DNA of 64,000 nt from Bacillota bacterium (GTDB taxonomy: Bacteria > Bacillota > Clostridia > Lachnospirales > Lachnospiraceae), in contig JAEZZQ010000030.1 of the NCBI GenBank assembly GCA_023442465.1, positions 376,240-440,239 of the forward strand, written 5' to 3'. Shown piece after piece: positions 41,057-49,170 of the stretch; position 1 is the first letter of the stretch; each line of letters opens with the position of its first letter. The position numbers were made by a program, and so were the translations under genes. The notes beneath the pieces are model-generated. The model had not been told where the DNA came from. It was given only the letters and a program-made list of their open reading frames with translations, and made no database searches.

Positions 41057-41118
41057 AACAGTAACGTAACAGTTACTGTTCGCACAGTAGCTTAACACTT
41101 GCTGTTAAGCTACGTAAC
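41057..41118. repeat. Repeat family 1, copy C (left-end fragment)
   Basis: AACAGTAAC (41058-41065 region) and GTTACTGTT (41072-41080) face each other, followed by a hairpin TAGCTTAACA-CTTGC-TGTTAAGCTA (41088-41112). The sequence from 41072 to 41114 closely matches the left end of the element at 15065. Confidence 0.7.
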
Positions 41119-41151
41119 AAAAAGTTTATAAACTATTAACAGATACAATAG

Positions 41152-41180
41152 TTGAATATGAGTTTTAAATCTGTTACAAT
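41152..41180 (+). promoter_or_regulatory. secA promoter
   Basis: TTGAAT (41152-41157), 17-bp spacer, TACAAT (41175-41180), about 70 bp before the secA start. Confidence 0.6.
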
Positions 41181-41252
41181 AAACAGTGGATTTTTTTGTA
41201 ATAAATATTAAGGTACCCTGTTTTGAGTGCCGGATGATATGGGAGTTTGACT

Positions 41253-43817
41253 ATGAATATTGTTAATAAGGTTTTTGGAACTCACAGTGAGAGGGAATTG
41301 AAGAGAATAGAAGGAATCGCGGATAAGATCGAGAGCTTAAGACCCTCCATGAAAGAGTTGTCTGATGAGCAACTGAGAGAAAAGACAAAAGAGTACAAAA
41401 AGCGTTTACAAGACGGAGAGACGTTAGACGACCTTCTGCCGGAAGCTTTTGCCACTGTCAGAGAAGCAGCGAAGAGAGTACTTAATATGGAACATTACCG
41501 CGTACAGCTTATCGGCGGTATGATTCTGCATCAGGGACGTATTGCCGAGATGAAGACCGGTGAAGGTAAGACCTTGGTTTCTACTCTGCCCGCTTATTTG
41601 GAGGCTTTGGCAGGAAAAGGTGTACATGTGGTAACCGTCAACGATTATTTGGCGAAGCGTGATGCCGAGTGGATGGGACAGGTACACGAATTTTTAGGGC
41701 TTAAGGTCGGCGTGGTCTTGAATGATATGAAGCCCGAAGAACGCAGGGAAGCTTATAACTGCGATATCACGTATGTGACGAACAACGAGCTCGGCTTTGA
41801 TTACTTAAGAGATAACATGGTTATATATAAAGAACAGCTTGTGCTTCGCGATCTGCATTATGCGATTATCGATGAGGTGGACTCTGTTCTCGTCGATGAA
41901 GCGAGAACGCCCCTCATTATTTCCGGTCAGAGTGGCAAGTCCACCAAGCTTTATGAAGCATGCGATATCCTCGCGAGACAGCTTACCCGAGGTGAGGATA
42001 TGGCGGACCTTACGAAGATGGATGCCATTATGGGCATAGAGAGAGAAGAGACCGGAGATTTCATCGTTAATGAGAAGGACAAGATCGTTAACCTGACAGC
42101 AGAAGGTGTTGCCAAGGTAGAACGCTTTTTCCAGATAGAAAATCTTGCGGATCCGGATAATCTGGAGATTCAGCACAATATCAACCTTGCCCTCAGAGCG
42201 CATAACCTTATGTTCAGAGATCAGGATTATGTTGTAAAGGACGATCAGGTTTTGATTGTAGACGAATTTACCGGACGTATTATGGCAGGAAGACGTTATT
42301 CTGACGGTCTGCATCAGGCCATTGAGGCGAAGGAGCATGTAAAGGTCAAGAGGGAAAGCAAGACTCTTGCTACCATAACCTTCCAGAACTTCTTTAACAA
42401 GTTCGAGAAGAAAGCAGGTATGACCGGTACTGCTCTGACAGAGGAAAAGGAATTCCGCGATATTTACGGAATGGACGTTATCGAGATTCCGACGAACCAG
42501 CCGGTAATCAGGCAGGATTTGCAGGATGCCGTATATAAGACGAAAAAAGAGAAGCTGCACGCCATCGTAGAAGCGGTGGCAGCGGCTCATGAGAAGGGAC
42601 AGCCGGTATTGGTCGGCACAATTACTATCGAAGCTTCGGAAGAACTAAGCAAGATGCTGACCAAGCGCGGAATTACCCATAAGGTGCTGAATGCCAAGTT
42701 TCATGAGCTGGAAGCGGAAATCGTTGCGGATGCAGGTGTGCACGGAGCGGTTACCATTGCCACCAACATGGCAGGACGTGGTACGGATATTAAACTGGAC
42801 GATGAAGCGAGAGCAGCAGGCGGTCTTAAGATTATAGGTACGGAGCGTCATGAATCGAGACGTATCGATAATCAGCTTCGCGGTCGTTCCGGCCGTCAGG
42901 GAGACCCGGGCGAATCTAAGTTCTACATTTCGCTGGAAGATGAATTGATGAGACTGTTCGGTTCCGAGAGACTAATCAGCATGTTCAATGCTCTCGGCAT
43001 TCCCGAGAATCAGGAAATTGAGCATAAGTCATTGACAAAAGCGATAGAATCCGCACAGAAGAAGATAGAGAACAACAACTTCGGTATTAGAAAGAACCTG
43101 TTGGAATACGATCAGGTTATGAACGAGCAGAGAGAGATCATATACGAAGAGAGACATCAGGTGTTAAGCGGACAGAGCATGCGCGACGCCATCTTCAAGA
43201 TGATTACTGATATCGCTGAAAATGCCGTAGATATCAGTATCAGCGATGACGCAGACATTGATGACTGGAATTTTGCAGAGTTAAATGCCCTGCTTCTGCC
43301 TACGATACCTCTTCGTCCGGTCAATACGGGAAGGGTATTAAAGCCGAAGAAGAACAGCTTAAAACAGCAGCTTAAGGAAGAAGCGGTAAAATTATATGAA
43401 AGCAAGGAGACGGAATTTCCCAATCCCGAAGCGATGCGTGAAATCGAGCGCGTGATTTTACTGAAGGTAATCGATAGAAAATGGATGGATCATATTGACG
43501 ATATGGAACAGCTTCGCCAGGGCGTAGGTTTGCAGGCTTATGCGCAGAGAGATCCTCTTGTGGAATACAAGCTCAACGGTTACGAGATGTTCGATGAAAT
43601 GGCACAGAATATTAAGGAAGAGACGGTCCGCCTGCTGTTCCATGTAAGAATCGAGCAGAAGGTAGAGAGAGAACAAGTTGCGAAAGTAACAGGAACAAAT
43701 AAAGACGATACCTTGCAGAAGGGTCCCGTAAAGCGTGAGGCAGCAAAGGTATACCCAAATGATCCCTGTCCTTGCGGAAGCGGTAAGAAATATAAGCAGT
43801 GTTGCGGGCGCAAGTAA
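41253..43817 (+). CDS. secA: Preprotein translocase ATPase SecA
   Basis: 854 residues from the ATG at 41253, with GGGAG upstream. Walker A is MKTGEGKT (100-107), DEVDSVLVDEARTPLIISG is the Walker B region, and GRGTDIKL and GRSGRQGDPG mark the second nucleotide-binding fold. The C-terminal zinc motif CPCGSGKKYKQCC is intact, so SecB-type or ribosome contacts are possible. It drives protein export through SecYEG. Length is standard. prfB follows 85 bp downstream, a common Gram-positive order. Confidence 0.97.
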   Translation: MNIVNKVFGTHSERELKRIEGIADKIESLRPSMKELSDEQLREKTKEYKKRLQDGETLDDLLPEAFATVREAAKRVLNMEHYRVQLIGGMILHQGRIAEMKTGEGKTLVSTLPAYLEALAGKGVHVVTVNDYLAKRDAEWMGQVHEFLGLKVGVVLNDMKPEERREAYNCDITYVTNNELGFDYLRDNMVIYKEQLVLRDLHYAIIDEVDSVLVDEARTPLIISGQSGKSTKLYEACDILARQLTRGEDMADLTKMDAIMGIEREETGDFIVNEKDKIVNLTAEGVAKVERFFQIENLADPDNLEIQHNINLALRAHNLMFRDQDYVVKDDQVLIVDEFTGRIMAGRRYSDGLHQAIEAKEHVKVKRESKTLATITFQNFFNKFEKKAGMTGTALTEEKEFRDIYGMDVIEIPTNQPVIRQDLQDAVYKTKKEKLHAIVEAVAAAHEKGQPVLVGTITIEASEELSKMLTKRGITHKVLNAKFHELEAEIVADAGVHGAVTIATNMAGRGTDIKLDDEARAAGGLKIIGTERHESRRIDNQLRGRSGRQGDPGESKFYISLEDELMRLFGSERLISMFNALGIPENQEIEHKSLTKAIESAQKKIENNNFGIRKNLLEYDQVMNEQREIIYEERHQVLSGQSMRDAIFKMITDIAENAVDISISDDADIDDWNFAELNALLLPTIPLRPVNTGRVLKPKKNSLKQQLKEEAVKLYESKETEFPNPEAMREIERVILLKVIDRKWMDHIDDMEQLRQGVGLQAYAQRDPLVEYKLNGYEMFDEMAQNIKEETVRLLFHVRIEQKVEREQVAKVTGTNKDDTLQKGPVKREAAKVYPNDPCPCGSGKKYKQCCGRK

Positions 43818-43844
43818 GTTACTGTTCACTCCGTTCTCAGTAAC
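43818..43844. repeat. 27-bp palindromic repeat (family 1, copy D)
   Basis: Arms GTTACTG (43818-43824) and CAGTAAC (43838-43844). It is the exact reverse complement of the copies at 35049 and 51526, and starts on the base after the secA stop codon. Confidence 0.8.
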
Positions 43845-43902
43845 GCAAGTAATCCTCGTTTGAAGAAACGATAGAAATAAAAGAAAGTGTGGTGAACGTT
43901 AA

Positions 43903-45028
43903 GTGGTAGAATTAGATCAGATGAAATTAGAATTGCAGACATATGAAAGTCCGCTTGCGGAAGTGAGGGATTCACTTTGACTTAGATAATAAGCAAAGGA
44001 GAATCGAAGAACTGGAAAGGGAAATGGAGGCTCCCGGATTTTGGGATGAGCCCGATATTTCCAACCGCAAAATGAAAGAACTGAAAAGCTTAAAGGACGT
44101 AGTGGATACGATAAACGGATTGAGGAGCCAGTACGAGGATATCGAGGCACTGATCGAGATGGGCTATGAGGAAGAGGATCCGGAAATGGCGGCGGAGATT
44201 CGCGGCGAGCTGGATACGTTTATAGATACCTTCGAAAGAATCCGCATAGATACCCTTCTGTCCGGTGAATATGACAAATATAACGCTATTTTAAAGCTTA
44301 ATGCGGGCGCAGGCGGAACGGAGAGCTGCGATTGGTGCGGTATGCTTTACCGCATGTATACCAGATGGGCTGAGCGGAGGGGGTTCACCATCGACGTATT
44401 GGATTATCTGGACGGCGATGAGGCTGGAATCAAATCTGTAACCTTTCAGGTCAACGGGGAGAACGCTTATGGCTATTTGAAATCGGAGAAGGGCGTTCAC
44501 CGCTTGGTGAGAATTTCTCCCTTCAACGCACAGGGAAAGAGACAGACCTCCTTCGTATCACTGGATGTAATGCCCGATATCGAAGACGATATGGATATAG
44601 AAATCAATGACGACGACCTTCGCATCGATACCTATCGAAGCAGCGGAGCAGGCGGTCAGCATATCAACAAGACCTCATCGGCAATCCGCATCACGCATCT
44701 TCCCACCGGAATTGTGGTACAGTGTCAAAATGAACGCTCTCAATTCCAGAACAAGGATAAAGCGATGCAGATGCTGAAGGCGAAATTGTATATGCTGAGG
44801 CAGGAAGAAAATGCGGAGAAGCTTTCCGGCATTCGCGGCGAGGTAAAAGAAATCGGCTGGGGAAATCAGATACGCTCTTACGTACTGCAGCCTTATACGA
44901 TGGTAAAGGATCATAGGACGGAGGAAGAATCCGGCAATGCGGACGGCGTGTTAGACGGTGCTCTGGACCCTTTCATCAACGCATATCTGAAATGGATAAG
45001 CACAGGAAAGAAAAATAAAGAACAATAA
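43903..45028 (+). CDS. prfB: Peptide chain release factor 2, with programmed +1 frameshift
   Basis: The frame opens at GTG 43903 (VVELDQMKLELQTYE), reads 25 codons and meets TGA at 43978-43980 in the context CTT-TGA-C, with an AGGGAT Shine-Dalgarno-like stretch just upstream. A +1 slip on CTT continues with GAC at 43979 and then the frame to 45028, giving 374 residues. This is the classic RF2 autoregulation: low RF2 favours the shift. RF2 hallmarks are SPF (ISPFNAQGKRQ) and the GGQ motif (SSGAGGQHINKTSSA). Annotators often miss the first 25 codons. Confidence 0.95.
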
Positions 45029-45062
45029 AAATGGACTCCTAAGAGTCCGCCATTAATTTATG

Positions 45063-45099
45063 AGAGGTCAGTAAGTGAAGCAATCACTTACTGACCTCT
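45063..45099. terminator. Bidirectional terminator between prfB and Cache chemoreceptor
   Basis: A perfect 16-bp stem, AGAGGTCAGTAAGTGA (45063-45078) with TCACTTACTGACCTCT (45084-45099), loop AGCAA. It lies between convergent genes. Confidence 0.85.
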
Positions 45100-45117
45100 T
45101 GATTTAATGCTCGTGTA

Positions 45118-47112
45118 TTATACCCGGAACTTCGCAATTTCTTCTGTTAATCTGTAAGTACTCTTTTTTGTTTTTGCCACGATTTCCTGTACCTCGCTTG
45201 CCTTTTGAGTAGTATCGGAAATCCGGAGCGCAATGTCTGTAGTTCCTTGGGCACCTTCATTCGCAGCAGTTGCAACTTCGCCGATTGCGCTTATGATGTT
45301 TTGAATAGCGGATAGCAGCACACTGGAGCTGGAGTAAAACTCCGATACCAGTTCATCCACGTATTTCGCATCCTTACTATAATGTTCTGCAACCTCCAGC
45401 AACACGGCGTAATCATTGACAACATCCGTAGAAATATAGGAGAGTACATCCTGTGCACATTCAGATAGGCGGTCGACAGAGCCTGTTACTCTGGAAGTAG
45501 TTTCCTGAATCTTTAGAACAGCATTCTTAGACTGTTCTGCCAGAACTCTGATTTCTTCTGCAACAACTGAAAATCCTTTTCCTGCCTCACCCGCTCTGGC
45601 TGCTTCTATGGAGGCGTTCAATGCAAGAAGGTTCGTCTGTGCAGTAATCTGCATAATAGAATCGGAAAGGATATCTATTTCCTTAACAACCTTAGTAGCA
45701 TTTAAGGCATCTTTTAAATTTTGCTGGGTAGTAGACAGTGCCTCTTTTGCCTTCAGGGTGGAAGCGATGACGTTGTCTTTGGTCTGATTGGCTCTCCGGT
45801 TGATCTCTTCTGCTTCGGTCGCGCCCTCTTGAGAGCGTGCGGCTATCTGCTGGGCAGTATGCTCGATCTCCTGAGCGGTCGCAGACATTTCTTCAGAAGA
45901 AGCAGCAGTCTCTTCCATACCGGCAGATAATTCCTCGGTGGTGGCAGAAACATCCCCTATATTATCATAAAGAATATCGACATTGCCGACTACCTGCTCC
46001 ACATCATCTTCTATATATCTTGATTCTGTCTTAACCTGATTGATCAGATTTCGGAGGGCTTCCTGCATCTGCTGGATACCAACAGATATAATTCCTATTT
46101 CATCCTTCCTGAGAAGGTTGTTCTTCGGTATTTCCTGAGTGAAATCGCCCCCGGCAATGATGCGGATAGACGAATCAAGGGAATGAATCGGCTTAACAAT
46201 CTGATGTGTTGCGCGTTCAATCGCAAACCCAATCAGAAGAAGGGCGAAAACAAAGGTGATCAGGATATTGATTAATAACTGATTGAGGCTTTTTAAAATT
46301 TCCTGTTCATTCACGGCAGTTACTACGGACCATTCGGTACCGGGTATTGGAGCAAAATATGCAATTATTTTCTTGCCGTTTATAGTATAGGCAGAAGATT
46401 CTGATTTACCGCTCGAGATCTTGCTTTGAAGCTCATTCAGGCCGCTGCCTTCTAATTCACTTAGCTTTTTGTTGATATTACTATCATCCTGATGCGCAAG
46501 AATAGTACCGTCCTTATTGTTGACCAGATAAGCATATCCTGTTTCACCATAGGAAATTTGCTTTATAAACTCTGTGATATTTTCCAAGCTGATATCACAA
46601 GCAAGGACACCGCGAAAGTTTCCGGAGGTATCATTGAGGAGAACACAACTGGATACTACTAGTTTATTCGTTATCATGTCGACATAGGAATCGGTGAAGG
46701 TAGCCGTTTGGGCCGTATTTCCAAGTGTGTACCAATCACGTTGTCTGGGGTCATAATCGGCCGGGGGTGCCCAGCCGGAACCGTCAATCATTACGCCGTC
46801 CTTTGTGCCAATATATATATCGGAGAAGTTGGGGTTGCTTTTTAAAACTGTAGATAAATAGGATATTTCATCTGAAGAAGACAAAGAGACCTTCTCCAGA
46901 GTAGTTTTATTACTGTTAACAATCTGTAATTGTACATTCAACCAGCCTTCTATTTTATTGGCACTGGAATGGGCAGTTTCCAATAAAATCTCGTCCACGT
47001 TTTTCAGAATCACTTGCCGGGCGAAAAAGTAACCGATTCCTGAAATTACTGCTAATGCAAATAGAATAATAGGGAGCAAAACCAGAAGCATTTTTAGCTT
47101 TAAACTTTTCAT
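45118..47112 (-). CDS. Methyl-accepting chemotaxis protein with dCache sensor
   Basis: 664 residues: membrane helix (8-30), extracytoplasmic double Cache domain (about 35-280), second helix (about 283-303), HAMP (305-360), and signalling domain with TNLLALNASIEAARAGEAGKG. The Cache segment contains DPRQRDWYTLG followed by DSYVD and GVLACDISL. This R-x-W-Y ... Y ... D arrangement resembles the amino-acid-binding dCache motif, so an amino-acid ligand is plausible. Its own ribosome-binding site (AAGGAGGATAC) and terminator make it a single-gene unit. Upstream to 47324 no gene is seen. Confidence 0.92.
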   Translation of the reverse strand: MKSLKLKMLLVLLPIILFALAVISGIGYFFARQVILKNVDEILLETAHSSANKIEGWLNVQLQIVNSNKTTLEKVSLSSSDEISYLSTVLKSNPNFSDIYIGTKDGVMIDGSGWAPPADYDPRQRDWYTLGNTAQTATFTDSYVDMITNKLVVSSCVLLNDTSGNFRGVLACDISLENITEFIKQISYGETGYAYLVNNKDGTILAHQDDSNINKKLSELEGSGLNELQSKISSGKSESSAYTINGKKIIAYFAPIPGTEWSVVTAVNEQEILKSLNQLLINILITFVFALLLIGFAIERATHQIVKPIHSLDSSIRIIAGGDFTQEIPKNNLLRKDEIGIISVGIQQMQEALRNLINQVKTESRYIEDDVEQVVGNVDILYDNIGDVSATTEELSAGMEETAASSEEMSATAQEIEHTAQQIAARSQEGATEAEEINRRANQTKDNVIASTLKAKEALSTTQQNLKDALNATKVVKEIDILSDSIMQITAQTNLLALNASIEAARAGEAGKGFSVVAEEIRVLAEQSKNAVLKIQETTSRVTGSVDRLSECAQDVLSYISTDVVNDYAVLLEVAEHYSKDAKYVDELVSEFYSSSSVLLSAIQNIISAIGEVATAANEGAQGTTDIALRISDTTQKASEVQEIVAKTKKSTYRLTEEIAKFRV

Positions 47113-47324
47113 AATTGTATCCTCCTTTATTTTTATCTTTTGTTAGATAAGTTGTTACATATCATAGAACCAGAGCCCAGAGAAAAGATAAATAGAGTTT
47201 ATAGAACATATATGAGTACAATGAAATGTCTTGATAAATTTTGACGGGGCTTTCAGGTATCCTGTGATAAACTGGGAAATGCTTCGTTTTGTATAGTATG
47301 ACAAAGGCTTTTAATGTTGATTTA

Positions 47325-48050
47325 TTATTGGTCCTTCGGTTGATTTTTTACCAAGTCCATATAGAAATTGGCCAAGGTGGCATTCATATACGGAATGATC
47401 CACAGATATGCGATACAGCAGGAAAGCAGTCCGAGCAAAAGCAAAGGAAGAAAGCTCAGCTCTATGTAGAACAGCCGTCCCTTATGCCCCTTCATCATAT
47501 TGCAGCTCATCTTCAGAAGCTCCTTCGCCGAATAATCGGGGAAATCCTGAAGCAGATAAAATGCCTGAGAAAGCAACAGGCTTACAAAGATTAAGATAAC
47601 GCATCCGGCAATTAATGAAACTGACATGAGGAGTACCATAACAGCGTTGTTGCCGTTTAAATAAAGGTACTGAAAAATTGCGGCCGGTGCTGTGCATAAG
47701 TAGGAAGCAAGGCTAAGCATAAACTGGATGAGTATGGCTTTGTCGGGATGCAAACGAAACCCGAAAAAAACATCCCCCACAGAAACCGGCTGCCCACATG
47801 CGACCTTCAAATAAAAGAAAGCCTGACCTGAGGCGAATAGGCCTATAAATAAGCTGATGATGAAGGAAACCAAATAGTAAATCACGGTATAAACGATAGA
47901 GCCTTGTGGTATCATGAAAACCGGAATGGTTGACATAACCAAAGAGATTGCGGATACGGTTACAAAGGCCCCCACTGCAGTGGTATATTTTCCAAATAGC
48001 TGCTCTTTTGCCATGGCTTTCAATTCGGCAGAAGATTTATAATTGTTCAT
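47325..48050 (-). CDS. DUF975-family integral membrane protein
   Basis: 241 residues with five or six membrane helices. The N-terminal amphipathic segment (SSAELKAMAKEQLFGKY) before the first helix and the late motif LQDFPDYSAKELLKMSCNMMKGHKGRLFYIELSFLP are typical of the DUF975 family of Firmicutes. No biochemical role is established. It is the last of three minus-strand genes for small proteins (48607, 48102, 47325), possibly one operon. Confidence 0.85.
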   Translation of the reverse strand: MNNYKSSAELKAMAKEQLFGKYTTAVGAFVTVSAISLVMSTIPVFMIPQGSIVYTVIYYLVSFIISLFIGLFASGQAFFYLKVACGQPVSVGDVFFGFRLHPDKAILIQFMLSLASYLCTAPAAIFQYLYLNGNNAVMVLLMSVSLIAGCVILIFVSLLLSQAFYLLQDFPDYSAKELLKMSCNMMKGHKGRLFYIELSFLPLLLLGLLSCCIAYLWIIPYMNATLANFYMDLVKNQPKDQ

Positions 48051-48101
48051 AGATTAAGTCTCCAATTCTAAGTCTGGTATTGGGCTGAGCCTGATGGGCT
48101 T

Positions 48102-48593
48102 TCATACTGCAAGATTTACGTTCATACCCCGGTACTTCATAGCATCCGAAGACTTTAAATCTTGTTGGTAAGGATTCTCTTCATTATAATATTTGATCTG
48201 CGTAGAGGTGGTGCCTCCCGATACGTAACTGCGCCCGCACTCAGGGCAGACAGAGGTATGTATAGAAACGTTGGCGGAAATCACCTTTCCGTTATTCTGA
48301 GCAGCATCCTTATAGGCGTTGGATACATGCTCCTGTTCGTGAGAACGCACTGCGGAAGCAGCGGCCCCGGGAGAAATATGTGTAGCGCTTTTAAAAGATA
48401 CCATTTCGTCGGAGCCGTCCTGATATTTCCGATTCTTGCAAGTCTCGCATTCCGCAGGCGAAGATTTCCTGCCCGGCGATTTGACCTGAGATTCCCCGGA
48501 ATTTAAAGTTATGTCCGAACCATTCTCTTCCGTACCATATCCTTTTATGCCATAAATATCAGAAGTTCCGCTTATCGAATTTATCCCCGTCAT
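48102..48593 (-). CDS. Small HExxH-motif putative metalloprotease (SprA-related)
   Basis: 163 residues, not clearly secreted. The segment VRSHEQEHV contains the zinc-metalloprotease motif HExxH (His85, Glu86, His89). It is flanked by Cys pairs CETC (49-52) and CPEC (about 115-118). The wording around the motif resembles SprA-related putative metalloproteases; the rest is low-complexity (Ser/Gly/Thr). Function unknown. A AAAGGAGATCG site precedes the ATG. Adjacent to a small membrane protein gene 14 bp upstream. Confidence 0.65.
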   Translation of the reverse strand: MTGINSISGTSDIYGIKGYGTEENGSDITLNSGESQVKSPGRKSSPAECETCKNRKYQDGSDEMVSFKSATHISPGAAASAVRSHEQEHVSNAYKDAAQNNGKVISANVSIHTSVCPECGRSYVSGGTTSTQIKYYNEENPYQQDLKSSDAMKYRGMNVNLAV

Positions 48594-48606
48594 AATCGAT
48601 CTCCTT

Positions 48607-49053
48607 TCAATTATTAAATCCGCCGATAAAATCGCCTACAATATCCTCCAAAGAGTCACCGAATACATCTTCCGAATCTATGCCGTAAATTTGTTCATAC
48701 ATCTGGTCATACTGCCTTGCAGTCCGCGTCAAAATATCCGGATTGTTCAAAATGAAGATAAAGGAGCTGACGATTACCACCACATTTATAGTAAGACCTG
48801 CGATTCCGCAAACGATGCCGGCCCTGGCATATTTTGCAAGCTTTGCCGCTCTTCCCTTAGATAAAAGAGCGAATAAAATAGCGAGGCTTCCGAAAATAAA
48901 TGGAAAATATATCGTCATCATAAATGCCGTTACAATAGAAATAGCGCCGAGAAACAATGCTGCTCCGGCAAGACTTTCGCCCCCCTGCTTAACCGGCGGC
49001 CTGTAAGGATATCCTTGGGGAGCACGTCCCTGATTGGAATTATTAAAGTCCAT
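48607..49053 (-). CDS. Small DUF4190-like membrane protein
   Basis: 148 residues from the ATG at 49053, with AGGAGG upstream; the longer frame to 49134 has no such site. A Pro/Gln/Gly/Tyr-rich head (SNQGRAPQGYPYRPPVKQGG) is followed by two or three membrane helices (about 30-110) and an acidic tail. This layout matches DUF4190-type proteins of Firmicutes. No known function. First of three adjacent minus-strand small genes. Confidence 0.75.
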   Translation of the reverse strand: MDFNNSNQGRAPQGYPYRPPVKQGGESLAGAALFLGAISIVTAFMMTIYFPFIFGSLAILFALLSKGRAAKLAKYARAGIVCGIAGLTINVVVIVSSFIFILNNPDILTRTARQYDQMYEQIYGIDSEDVFGDSLEDIVGDFIGGFNN

Positions 49054-49170
49054 AGAAAAACCTCCTAAATATACATTTTTATTGTAACACTTAATAATTG
49101 ATAATACAATCTTGAAAATTGCACGCTTTATCATCTATAATAAACATATTAATTCTGAATGGAGCAAGCT

